DNA from: Ophthalmolycus amberensis
Lineage: Eukaryota > Chordata > Actinopteri > Perciformes > Zoarcidae
Reading direction: 5' to 3'
Assembly (NCBI GenBank): GCA_024529925.1
Contig: JAFEUB010000847.1
Coordinates: forward strand, 297,501 to 361,500
DNA: 64,000 bases
Shown: positions 48,695 to 59,808 of the stretch, piece after piece
Position numbering within the stretch: position 1 is the stretch's first letter
Layout: each line of letters begins with the position of its first letter
Made by a program: the position numbers and the translations under genes
The notes under the pieces: model-generated
What the model saw: only the letters and a program-made list of their open reading frames with translations
Database searches by the model: none
What the model was told of the DNA's origin: nothing

Positions 48695-49550
48695 CTTCAT
48701 TGTCTGAGTCGTATTTCTGAACCCTTTCCTGTTGCCTCCAGTCCATTTTCTTAACAGAAGATATGTTTGAACTCATCCTCATCTATATCTTCTTCTTGAA
48801 CAGGAAGAACAGTTAACACATAAACACTATCACGCCAAGGTAAACCTCATTTTTAGTAATCCAATCCACTGATTATGTTGATTTCAGGCCAGTATCCTAA
48901 GAATAACCTTCGTAGTGGATTAGTTTGTTACTGGTTTTCTGTTTCAGTCGCCAGCATTTCTCGTTTTTTCCATCCGACTCACACAAGAGAGGAATGTGGT
49001 GAAGTTTATCTTCTCTTATCTAATTTGCAGTCTAGACTGTTGTTGTACTTTGGGTTGTATTGCAGAGTTTACCCACATTGTAGATATGATTGATTGTGTC
49101 TACATTTTTCATTTCTGATCACTGAATATGCACTGTGAGCATTTCTTTGAAGGCAGTGTAGCACAGCACAATGATTCGGGGCATTTTAATCAACCTTTAT
49201 CGCGAGTGTTGGTCTGGTTCGGTGCTGCTAGATGACACTGGCTGCCTTCACTTTATGTCAGTCCGAATGATGAAGAATTTCACCAAGCATAAATGTGCAT
49301 TGGACTCATTCTCAGCGGAGTCTTACATCGTATACAGTAACACATAATGTCACTCAACCCATCCGATTTCTGTTGGATACCATTACTTTAATAAATAACA
49401 CTTCAGTTTATCTTTGTGTATTTATTTGTTACACTTTGTTTTACAAAGTTAGGAAAGCAATGTTTAAGTCGAGCCTGATTTTGCCTTAGACATAAAATAA
49501 TGATCTCGGTCACTTCCACACAATGACGCATTCAGCTTATTAATTTAACA

Positions 49551-49620
49551 CTGGTATCGTATCGGCCGATACACAAAGCTCTGGTTTCATTATCGTATGG
49601 GGACAGAAAAAGTGTATTAA
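49551..49620 (+). mobile_element. hAT-like 3' terminus (remnant)
   Basis: GTATCGTATCGGCCGATACA, CAAAGCTCTGG and TATCGTATGGGGACAGAAAA follow the order of the distal end of fish hAT elements related to the terminus at 24155. The outermost ..GGTGCATCCCTA is missing. Confidence 0.45.
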
Positions 49621-51660
49621 TCAGGTTATTAATTTAGTTATTTCCACATGTTTTGTACTGAATTCATTTGTTTTTTTATTTACGGATACATACAGGTAGG
49701 TATCTAATATTCATTATAATGAATTCATCCTGAATATTGTGAGTTTTCGTTGCCATGCTGTATCTAATATTCTCACTGTGACCGAACCCTGCTGTTCCTC
49801 CCCTGGCAGGCAAAATAACTTTACCTGTGAATACTTTACAGAACTACTTTGCCTAAGATGGCATTCCTGCATCTGTCTTTGTTGCTTCTAAAAATAAAAC
49901 GGAGTTAATCTCACTTTCCAGTGTTTTGATACTGTTACTATGTTTGTTGTTTGACTCAACAGTTTTCAGTCAGACGGCAGCTCATTTGTTATGTTTTTTT
50001 TTTTATGATAATGCTATTTATCACAGTTTGTTTTCTTGTATTACCTCCACAGTGAAATGTTGCTTTATTATCCTTTTTTTGAATCTATTTTTGTGTTTTG
50101 TCTAGAATCACACTGCAGTATCACACACAACTTGTAGACAAAAGTCACATGGACCACGAGTAGCTTGTTTATTAGACGGAGTTGACAGCCTGTTTTGGCA
50201 GCAGGGGGGGATCACAACACGCTTGATCCCTTTTAACTGGAGCTACGTATGATGGTCTTACCTTGTAGCGTGTTATTGGACGTTAAGAACACAGAAGAAG
50301 AGGAAAAAGATCATTTGACAATGAAACACTGCTGAAAGTCTGATGTCATTTTGGCATCTTTTCCAGTGGTTTAGTGCCACTATTCCACTCCTAACAAATT
50401 GTGCCACACTTATGCTTTGTAGAGATTTTTTAAGTGTTATTTGTTCTGCCTTGGTCAAATAGTTAAGTCACTTTTAGAGTTTAGGTGCTTTGGTGTGAAT
50501 ATGTAGTTCCTTCTTAAACCAGCAGAATATTTCATCATGTGGTTGCAGGACGGCCTTCTGATTTAAATGGTAACTCGGGTCCTGAGGAGCATGTAGATGC
50601 TGTTTCATAACCTCCTGCTGACAGACGTTTAGGGTGCCATTGGAGGGACGACTGAGAGAGAGGAGGATTAGATCATAGGCAGGGAGAGCAGGGTGATGAC
50701 GGGGTTCTTGTCATTTCCAGTGTCCCCCCTTTGGGGTCTTGCCCAAAGCACGTCAGTGTTTGGACGAGCCAAAAGACAGGAAATAGACGTGACAACACGC
50801 TCCAGCAGTGCCAAGCATTGTTCCCTCCACAGTGGGGGAACCAAAGTCCTCCTCTGCTGTTTGAAGCTGTGCTATGCTGGAAACGGCCCTAAAAACTGAC
50901 CAAAAGTGGAGCAAGCTTTTTTTCTGTGTTTGTACTTTCGATGACTCCTTGTAGCAGGATTGTATACAATTCAGTTATGTCACTGTTTTTGACTGAAACA
51001 CCTTACAAAATAGTAAAGCCCTGTACATCAACACGATGAAATGTTGCCTACAAAATACTTAAGAGTTGAATCAACACCTCTCTGACAGCATTGACAAAAC
51101 AATCCTCAATAATTATTTTCTTTAAGAATTGATATATTGAGCAGCAGATCCTCACAACTAATAAGCTGGAACTAGGGGATGTTTTGTGGTTTTTGCTTTA
51201 TGAATGACAGTTAATTCATTTTTACCTAATTTGTTTTAATTGACTATCATATTGATGAATGAATTGACAAATCGTTTCAGTAGTAAGCTTTACAGAATGT
51301 ATTGATTTCAGGTCAATCCGATTGCATTTTATTGTTTGTTTTTCGGTTATTTTGTAGCATTTTGGTATGAATGGATTTTTATGTGTCAGCAGAATCATTT
51401 TTCAGTGGCATCGCATGCAAAGTGTTCCCAACATGCCTCCATTCAATAAAATATAGCAATTGCATATGACCGTATCTTTACCTTATTGTCTATCATATCA
51501 CATGCAGCATTTTTAAAATAAGCTCTGCTGACTGATAACTGTTCTTAATCACATGTATGGCTTTCAGTATTAACTGTTAAATTGAACTGACTCATATGAA
51601 CTTCTTTACCTCCTCTGTCTCTGATCACTGTGTGAAATCTTCCCCCCTCTCCGTCCTCAG

Positions 51661-52286
51661 GCTCGTAAGGGAACTGGCCCGGCTCTTTCATCCTCCCCCT
51701 CTTAACGTTCCGCTGTGTCGCACCTCCACCATGTCCTTCCCCTGCTGTGGCGCTCCCATGGAGAGTGCACGCCCACCCAGATAGGATGCCTGCCTTGCCC
51801 GACGTCCTGCATCCCTTCCTGCCCATCACCACCTCCTCCTCCTCCTCTCGTGTACCTGCTCTTGCTAACAGTTCCTTGCGGACCCCCGGGCTCCGCCCTG
51901 CCCCACTCCAACATGGTGGATGAGGTAACCACCATGAAGGATGACGTCATCAACGCCAACACGCTGGCTTGGCTGGTCTGCTCGGGCGTGTCCATCCTGG
52001 CCAACACTTGGAGCATCCTCAGCGTCAGTGCCAAGCAGAAAAAGTGGAAGCCGCTGGAGTTCCTCATCTGCACGCTTGCGGGCACGCACATCCTCAACAT
52101 GGCCATCCCCATCACCATGTACTGTGTCATAACACTGCGCCGTCAGCACTCCAACTACGAGTGGAACGAGGGTCTGTGCAAGGTGTTTGTCTCCACCTTC
52201 TACACCCTCACACTGGTCACTTGCTTCTCCGTCACCTCGCTCTCTTATCACCGCATGTGGATGGTACGCTGGCCTGTAAACTACAG
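51661..52286 (+). CDS. gpr153: gpr153 first coding exon (5' UTR 51661-51912; TM1-TM3)
   Basis: The acceptor is tcttcccccctctccgtcctcag and the donor is ag|gtaaga (phase 2). Coding is taken from ATG at 51913 (aacATGg). A second in-frame ATG at 51934 (accaccATGa) gives an N-terminus whose length matches human GPR153 more closely. Numbering from 51913: TM1 about 17-38, TM2 about 49-73, TM3 about 89-110. C89 is the conserved TM3 cysteine. The usual Asp of TM2 is replaced (LAGTHIL, His59) and the DRY motif is SYHRMW (HRM 113-115), as in human GPR153/GPR162. SAKQKKWKPLEF and YEWNEGLCKVFVSTFYTLTL are nearly identical to human. Upstream of 51913 two uORFs occupy the leader. Confidence 0.93.
51731..51784 (+). 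promoter_or_regulatory. gpr153: uORF 1 in gpr153 leader (17 aa)
   Basis: Starts in a strong context (tccaccATGt) and ends at TAG, 128 nt before the main ATG. It encodes MSFPCCGAPMESARPPR. Ribosomes must reinitiate or leak past it to reach the receptor start. Confidence 0.55.
51786..51923 (+). promoter_or_regulatory. gpr153: uORF 2 overlapping the gpr153 start codon
   Basis: Begins at ATG 51786, immediately after the stop of uORF 1, and runs 45 codons in the -1 frame, ending at TGA 51921-51923. It overlaps the main ATG at 51913 by 11 nt but ends before the second in-frame ATG at 51934. Reinitiation could therefore favour 51934. Confidence 0.5.
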
Positions 52287-55200
52287 GTAAGACACTCGAG
52301 TCTGTTGCTCAACAAGTGTTGTGTTTATGCTCGGTCCGATTAAGCTCTTAATTTAGGTGGTGCCATGTTCAAAGGGTAATTTCACCCCATTTACAATTGT
52401 ATGTCTCATAGTATCTAGACGGGTATCAGAGATAACTTTGCCTATATTCAGGTTTTGTGGTATCTGTCTCTGAGATTTCTGTCTTCACTCTAATAAAATA
52501 GAGAAAAATGGAATTTTCTCACAGCCTTAAAAATTACTGGTTGCTCTGGATGATCCTAAAGCATGTACAATAGACCTGACTGTATACAATGTTTATTGGA
52601 ATTTTCCACTGACAAAATAGTTGGCATAAAAGCTGTATCTCCTGATGCCACTGGAGGAAAGGGAGAAATAAGTTTTATTTGTAATTCAAGGGGGGCCAAT
52701 CCTGACCAAATGTGTCCGCACAATTCATTGCACACATTAAAACACACAGTGTATTCTGTACGTATGTAATGTTTTACAAAGCTAGATCCTATAAATACAT
52801 TTTTATAGATTCTGATCAGGTTACAGTTGCCTTTTTATACATTCAACCATTTTTTATTAATTTCTAAGCTATACAATTTATGAAAACAATACATTTTAAA
52901 TTCTAACCTCCTGTAAAGCTTTACATAAACACATCCTGACATTTCAAGCTGCACATTTTGGACGTCTTGCTTCACTCCTGAGCAGATTCCTCAGATGGGA
53001 TGGAGATGGAGTTTAGATTAGTGTTACTCGTCAGCCTGTTTACCTCAGCTTTTGAGAGGGATGCTCTGCATTAGGTGAAACGTCTCTCCTGCCAGTACCA
53101 ACACATCTACTGGCTGCAGATATTTTGGGTAACACCATGATAAAACCCTCTAGACTGAGCATCTGCCAGCTCTAGCTTCCAGCTTCATTTGGCTCCTCAC
53201 AACATGTGATGTTCCTCAGTAATACTGAATAATAAAGCTCAGGTTCACATCACATTAACAGTCTGCAGTAACACCAAGACATCTGCTGTTCACACGTAAT
53301 CAGATGTTCTGAACAACATTGCTGCTTCCTTTGAAACAAGATTTGAATGCTATTTTTATCTGTGTTCGGGGATGCACATGCTGCTTTAATATAACCTGCT
53401 CTGATGATTATTCAGGAAGTTTTATTTGAAAATTGCACTTTTCCAAGCACATTAAATGACAAAATAGGACCGTATTGTCGTCATGTCTGTGTAATTTACA
53501 TGTCTTTTTCATCTTGGTATTTTACCTGCAATAATACACAATGATAACAATAGCTGCACAGCAACAAACCTGAAAGGGTACTGATCACATAATCATCAAT
53601 TTGCTATTTTATAATTTGCAGCTTAAGGACATCTTACCTTGACGCACACCGCAGAGGGCTTGGCTTTGCTACTCATGAGTAATTTCTGGTCATCAGTTGC
53701 ACATGAATGCATCTGTAGGACAAACACTGTGGAAATTGAATGGAATTAGTATTCAAGTTTGCACAATACAAACGAGCTACGATGTGAGTTATTGAAACGG
53801 TGCAGAAACTAATGCTGTGGTACATGTCGTGAAGATCAGTATTCTCTTCCTCCCCTGCTGAAAAACCAAAAGTGATTTTACTTCCTGTGGCATCAGATGC
53901 TCTGATAAGCCTGCAGATGCACAGCCTATCTGCCTATAGTCAGCGTTGCCAATTTTTCAGATAGGCAGATGTTCACATATGATATGCAAACTTCCTTTTA
54001 AATCTTTGGTCAATCTTGGTATCTGTATTTCTTGTGCAGCTGTCATTATTGGCTGATGCCCACACAGAGATATCAGGCTTTGCTCAAATGCTTTTATCCC
54101 CGTCATCTGTTCCCTCACTCATCTGACAATATTCTCTCCCATCTCCTGTCTGGAAGCGTTGAGTTTCCTCTCAGCAGCTCCTCTTCTTGTTTCCAAGTCA
54201 CTTTTATCAATGATATGGTGGAGGGATAGCTCAGGCGATGCACCGTGTAATTGCTGTTCATCTTTCCTTTAAATCGCTTCACGTTTGCTCTGCTGAGGTA
54301 GCATGGCTGCCTTGTCTCCGACATTAACACACACCGAAGGCCTGAATTATGAATTCCAACCTTGTACTTCGGCAGCTGTTCCCATCATCCTGCACTCGCT
54401 GTCTCTTCGGAGCTTTCCCCCTCGCTCTCTCTCTGGTAATAGATTCAAGCAGCTCGGTGACGTAACTTTCCCGTCATACGCACCCCAGGCACATTCATGA
54501 AAGGCTAGCATAATTACTCACAGTGACAAAGAGACCTACTTGTCTTTGCACAAAGCCATAGTTAGAGTTATTTATTTTGCAAATTCAAACAACAAAATTT
54601 AAAATAATCAAACATAACAGAAATAAATGAATATCACAATGCAGGAAGAGACAGAAAGCCAACTTGGCTTATTTGAAGCCTCCACCTATATAATATTAAA
54701 ATTTTACAAAATTACAAAGAAAAAATAAAATATGCATAAGACATTACTTTACAACAAAAGAAAGAAAAGAAAAAAATAATAATAATGTAATTGTGTCGCG
54801 TGTGTGTGTGCATGTGTAATATAACGGCTAAAACAAGAAAGACATGAAAACTAATACATAAACTGTTACAAAACAGCAATTAGATTTTCTTTTAGGCATC
54901 TTTTAAAACATTTTACAGAAAAAGATAGAGCAAAGATAGAGGCTGCTGCTGCCCTCTCTGAGCCATTTCTATTGTGTCAGTGCATGTAGACTAATGCATT
55001 AGTAGTTACACATGTTTTAACTATGTTTATTAACATATCTTTTTATGCGAGGACATGCCTCCTGTATCTATCCAGTGCTCCTCCAGAGGATTTTAATGAG
55101 CGGAAGAAGAGGATATGTGCTTTGGCTCTCTTAAGGGAGATGGATTGGGTTTCCTGCCAAAACTGCTCCTGCAAAACTCTGACTTGACAGAGAATTGAAT

Positions 55201-55448
55201 GTATTCCTTCCCAACACAAATAATGCAGGAGACGTACTTAAAACGTACACTTTCAGTATTTTTGGTCCAACCACCTGCACTGTTAAAGTTCCATATCACC
55301 TTTCAGATCCACCACTATTGGGTCCACTAGTTTAAGACTCTGATGAGCTACATGACATTCTCAGCAGAAAGAAAACCAAAGCCCATTTCTCTTGAAGGCC
55401 TGACAGTAGTTTGACTTAGATTATGCTAAAGTCTTGTTCTGCTTCCAG
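52287..55448 (+). other. gpr153: gpr153 intron, 3.2 kb
   Basis: No exon or clear transposon is seen. It is AT-rich, especially 52800-52900 and 54540-54950, where there are A-rich runs and AATAAT words. The acceptor is tgcttccag at 55440-55448. Confidence 0.85.
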
Positions 55449-55878
55449 GTTGAGTAACACCAAGAAGCAGGCCGTGCACACAGTGATGGGCATCTGGATG
55501 GTCTCCTTTATCCTGTCCACGCTTCCAGCTGTCGGCTGGCACGACACCATTGACCGCTTCTACACCTCTGACTGCCGATTCATTGTGACGGAGATCGGTC
55601 TGGGCTTCGGCGTGTGCTTTCTGCTGCTGATAGGCGGCAGTGTGGCCATGGGTGTGATCTGCATCGGCATCGCTCTCTTCCAGACCTTCTCCATCCAGGC
55701 GGGCCACAAGGCTGACAAGAACAAGTTCAACGTCCCCACCATAGTGGTGGAGGACGCACAGGGGAAGCGCAGATCGTCCATTGATGGATCGGAGCCCCTC
55801 AAGACGTCACTGCAGATCACCTACCTGATCAGTGGAATCGTCTTTATCTACGACTTCCTGACTGGCTTCCCCATACTG
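55449..55878 (+). CDS. gpr153: gpr153 exon: TM4, TM5, third loop, TM6
   Basis: Continues the split Arg codon: (R)LSNTKKQAVHTVMGIWMVSF (TM4 with the conserved Trp), ILSTLPAVGWHDTIDRFYTS, then IGLGFGVCFLLLIGGSVAMG (TM5). The third cytoplasmic loop contains FNVPTIVVEDAQGKRRSSID and GSEPLKTSL, almost unchanged from human GPR153. KRRSS is a plausible basophilic-kinase site. TM6 is LQITYLISGIVFIYDFLTGF. The exon spans residues 125-268 and ends on a codon boundary at CTG before gtgagt. Position and length agree with a class A receptor lacking the CWxP motif. Confidence 0.97.
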
Positions 55879-56639
55879 GTGAGTATACTGCCTGAACATG
55901 ATTGCAGGTAATGATGGAGCTGGTCTAAGAACCAACCAGTTTAAGGGTAAATCAAAAGTTCCAAATGAAGGCTTTTTTTTATATAATAATGAGCTCCATT
56001 AAACAACTCTCAAAGACTTTTATTTTTATTTTTTATTTTTTTATTTTTCTGCACGGTAAAAAAAAGATTGTTCACATTCCCTCCAACTTGCAACTGTATT
56101 TCCTAATCCAAACAAACATGGTAGCTGCAAGAAACAAATCAGTTTGCTTGTTTCATGTGACACAAGAAAAATGAATTACAGTATTTTAATACCAGTTTTT
56201 GAGATGGTGTGTGTGTAGAAAGAAACACACTAACACATGGCGGATGGCAGCCATTTTTGTGACCTCTTCATCACTCAAACTGTTTGCTTAGGTTGATGGA
56301 GGTTAAGGATTTAGCACTGGAGAGAGAGAGAGATGGTGGACAGGGTGAAATTAAACATGAAGGTAAAAAGAACGGTTTGAGGGTGGAGTTTGTTCACTGT
56401 AGCCCCTGTAACTATATTGTAATAGTGGGTGACTATTGGAGGAAGTAAGGGTTGTTGATGGTAATAACCATGATAATAATAAAAAGAAGAATATATTGGC
56501 CAACACAATAGAAAAATGTCGACCGTGCAATTCATCCCTTCCTGTTACATAATGTGTGTAGCTCATAGACCTGTCCCAGGTACAGGTCACTGGAGACATC
56601 TTCTCTCTGTTGTCTTTTAGGGAACTCCAGGTTTTGAAA

Positions 56640-56976
56640 ACAGAGTGTATTTAGAGTGATATGGAGATAATCCGCAAATATATTGATATCAATATTGCGT
56701 CAATATTTTGCGTTGTAGGGTTGACTGTTGGTGCCTTTACAAAATATTTACACAATGAGATTTTGAATAAATAATTGTCAGTAATGTGGACATAATAATT
56801 GAGTGGGTAAAGGGAAATAATACAACAGTTTGGCGAGTTCAGAAAATGACACAACTTTACTGTAATGCAGTCTTTAAAACCAGGAAAAGACGACGCGTTA
56901 TAATATCCAAAATCTTAGACGATATCTAGTCTCGTATCTCGATATTTGTATGAAATAGATATGTTGCCTAGCCCTA
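56640..56976. mobile_element. Non-autonomous DNA-element-like repeat
   Basis: ACTTTACTGTAATGCAGTCT, TTAAAACCAGGAAAAGACGA, ATCCAAAATCTTAGACGATA, TCTAGTCTCGTATCTCGATA and a closing TTGCCTAGCCCTA match, in order, a widespread teleost repeat with CGATAT-rich ends and GCCCAGCCCTA termini. The left part is diverged. Class not resolved. Confidence 0.5.
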
Positions 56977-58942
56977 AGTTGACCTTCCCTCTACTTCCTC
57001 GGGAAACTGATCCTTCAAGTGCATTATCCGCGGGTGAAGAAAGAGCGAGTTCTGTTTCAATGCGTCTCCATTTGGTTTGTAAATCCCACCCTCAGGTTCT
57101 CATTCATTTTTAAACGAGTCGACTCCCTGTTTGTCTATGCAGACTTAAGAGCCTGTGGAAGGCTCCAGGCGTATTGCTCATGATGCAGCCAAACCAGCCA
57201 TCCTGCCTTCTTAAAAGCAAGCCACCATGCTAGAGCCATGTTTTCCCATATGGAAGATGTACTTGACAGTTTTTGTTTTTATTCAAGCAATGTAAGGCCC
57301 TCACTGGGTTTTTTTACGGAGATTGTAGCATGTCAGAGTTTGCACCAAAAAGGAATGTAAATAAAGATATAGAGATTGAATGAACTCCATTATTAAATCC
57401 ATGCTGGTAAGAGCAATTACTCAGTACTGATGAGCTCACAGGTGTGAATAATTCTGTAAGCAGTGCCATATGTTAGGAGATCCTCACCACGTGTAGCTGC
57501 CATTTGTTGTTCAAAAGTAACCAAAACATTGGGAAATGCTTTTTATGAATTAGTACATTTCAGTCAATGATAACTTTGTGTAATGCCTCTGTCGATATGA
57601 TGTGCTGCTTAACTAGATTGTGTATCATGTTTTTACTTGAGGTGTAACACTATCTCACCTGTACTGAGTTCAGGATCAGAGGGGAAACCACGTTCTTGTT
57701 GCTTCATCAGCTGGAAGCTGATTTGAAAAGACAGTGGCGTATCATTTTCACTACAAAATCCTATTGTGTGTCTGTATGTGTGTGCATAATGGAGAGGGTA
57801 GAAGAGTACTGATGAAAGATCCTATTTCCAGTGCAGTGACAGAAACAACAAAAGTTCAGCTAGCCGTCTTTATGGCCTGATGTAATGAGCTATTTAAATG
57901 CATGGAACGCTGTACCGCATAATATACAATCGTGTTGCACAGAGAAATACTGAGGAATAGATTTGAGGAACAGAATAGAATCACCACATTGTGTGCGCTA
58001 AAAAGCAAAAGCATAATTATTTATATGAGCATATATTCAAGAGTTGATATAATACTTATACTCCCAACATTTCTATAAGAAAGTGAAAGCCCTTATGACA
58101 TTATCTTTAAAAAAAAAAAAGCATTGCCCACCATATATTTATTCATCTAAGAAATTATACTTATGCAATACCAACATTGTATAACTCTTGGTAACAGTAG
58201 TAGTAGTATGTCCTGTTATCAATTTATGGGCTGTAAGAATTTATATTTAGAGGTTAAAATACACAAAGCTACTGATAAGAACTCCCCTACTCATAAGCTC
58301 CCTAAAGAACAAAAGAAGTACTCTCAGTGGAAAGTACATTAGCTGCAACATCATAAAATACATTTTCCAGACTCCGAATGCGTTGTAAGGTGTTCGGACA
58401 TTTTCTGATGCCAGAATGAGTGTTTTATTATTACTTTTATTCTTTCTGCCTGAAAGTGTGTTGAACATCAGCAGGTGATGTGTTCTAATAGAAAGACAAC
58501 CTGTGTTTACCTACAGTGTCTTTTGTTGTCTTCACAGTCTTTTGTCTACATGGCACTTTTTAGATTGTTTTAGCTCCGTAGACGAACGAGATCAATATCA
58601 GTTTCAGGCTTCAGAACTTCCTCGAGTCATGTCGTGAAGATGCCGCTGTACGGCTGGTGCTCGAGTTCAACATATGATCAGAGGAGGCGACACCCGAGAT
58701 AATGAGTTTGACTTAATCAGTCTGATCGGCGTGTCTTGGCGCGATGCGTTAGATGTGAGGATTAGACTCTGAACCTGTCAACGTTAATGGTCAGATAATG
58801 CACTCTGTTGCTCCACTGAGGTGGAGAACTGATGTTCGTTCTAATGCTCGTTCACTGCCTGAATGCAGACATGAAATGAATGAATATTACAATCACAAAT
58901 CCAACGAGTGACCTGAATGCATCTGAGCCAGTTTCTGATAAA

Positions 58943-59250
58943 TGTTAGATAGATAAATACATAGTTACTTTATTAATCCTACAAGGGGATTTTTTTCCGC
59001 TACAGCAGCATTTATACAGGTGAGCAGTAAAATATATAAAAAGAAATATAAAAATGCACAATATATACAGTAAAATAGAATATTATTAATGAATTAACTA
59101 ATTAAACAACCGTGCAAAGATTTACCCAAACTAACAGTGTTCTCGTTGTGAGATTGATTTGGCCAGAGGTGATTTATTATGAAGTCTTATTGCAGTGAGC
59201 AGGAATGATTTCCTGTATCTGTCCTTGTAACAGCGGAGCCTTAGAACACA
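58943..59250 (-). mobile_element. 5'-truncated LINE 3' end with ORF2 remnant
   Basis: Read on the minus strand, 59241 down to 59131 is open and encodes RLRCYKDRYRKSFLLTAIRL, then HNKSPLAKSISQREHC and a TAG stop. RYRKSF..TAIRL.N is the typical very C-terminus of a fish LINE reverse-transcriptase polyprotein. It is followed by an AT-rich 3' UTR (ATTAATAAAGTA near 58965-58980) and a short TATC/ATCT tail at 58943-58955. Similarity stops abruptly at about 59250, the mark of 5' truncation. The coding remnant has no stop or frameshift, so the insertion may be fairly young. The LINE clade is not resolved. Confidence 0.65.
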
Positions 59251-59618
59251 CAAACAAAGCATCAGAATTCATTTATTTTTGTTGTATTTTTATTACTATT
59301 CCCTGAACTCTGTGAATGGGCACAATGGACAACCTTGTGCCGAGTGCCTGCTGACGGTACTATAGCTTGAATATTAGAAAACGGAGGGTGGTGTTGGAGC
59401 AAGTATCTCCGAATGGTTTTAACATTCACACTTCTTATGGCAGGTCTTTCACTGGACAACGACACGTGAAGTGCAGCTTCTGAAATCATTTTTTCCGGCA
59501 TTTTGTGGAAGTCTCTTCATATTCTAAGCGTGACTTGAGTTACTTGATGTCCACCCAATCCACGTTATCAGTGCTCTGCATTTTGCATTCAGTATAACCC
59601 TTTGCTTACCCTGCCCAG

Positions 59619-59808
59619 GTGGTGAGCTTTGCCAGTCTGAAGTTTGACCGTTCCTACAACTGGATGGTGTTGTGTGTGCTGTGGTGCTCTATTGCCCAGT
59701 CCATCCTGTTGCCCATGTTCCTCTGGGCTTGTGACCGCTATCGGGCTGACATCCGCATGGTGTGGGAGAAGTGCGTCGCCATCATGTCCAACGACGACGT
59801 GGATGAGG
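59619..59808 (+). CDS. gpr153: gpr153 exon: TM7 and proximal tail
   Basis: Acceptor ttaccctgcccag, donor g|gtaaga; phase 0 to 1. It reads VVSFASLKFDRSYNWMVLCV, LWCSIAQSILLPMFLWACDR and YRADIRMVWEKCVAIMSNDD. TM7 is about MVLCVLWCSIAQSILLPMFL. Where class A receptors have NPxxY, this family has LLPMFLWACDRYRAD, seen here too. The human counterpart is [20 protein letters not shown] then LWACDRYRAD. An acidic segment (NDDVDE) starts the tail. Confidence 0.97.

Larger units (their letters stand above)
39243..51660 (+). other. gpr153: gpr153 intron 1, 12.4 kb
   Basis: No coding exon is recognisable. It contains a triple 12-mer (41432-41474), a SINE-like piece (41640-41795), a roughly 1-kb palindrome (42385-43415), a near-perfect RE1 (45454-45474), a TGC repeat (46107-46140), a Rex1-like LINE tail (48430-48694) and a hAT-like end (49551-49620). 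There is a short 11-bp inverted repeat at 44684-44731 and an 18/20 palindrome at 43941-43960. Open frames such as 46612-46899 and 40422-40748 have no family resemblance. The intron assignment depends on the first-exon call. Confidence 0.6.
55879..59618 (+). other. gpr153: gpr153 intron, 3.7 kb
   Basis: Contains T/A-rich low-complexity sequence near 56010-56045, a repeat related to fish DNA elements (56640-56976) and a LINE 3' end on the minus strand (58943-59250). The rest is unremarkable AT-rich DNA. The acceptor is ttaccctgcccag. Confidence 0.85.

Noticed and set aside
51702..52130. Long minus-strand frames opposite gpr153 exon 2
   Set aside because: Antisense shadows of a conserved GC-rich coding exon.
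54200..54260. tRNA-like phrase GATAGCTCAGGCGATGCAC
   Set aside because: It resembles a box A, but no box B or cloverleaf follows at the right distance.
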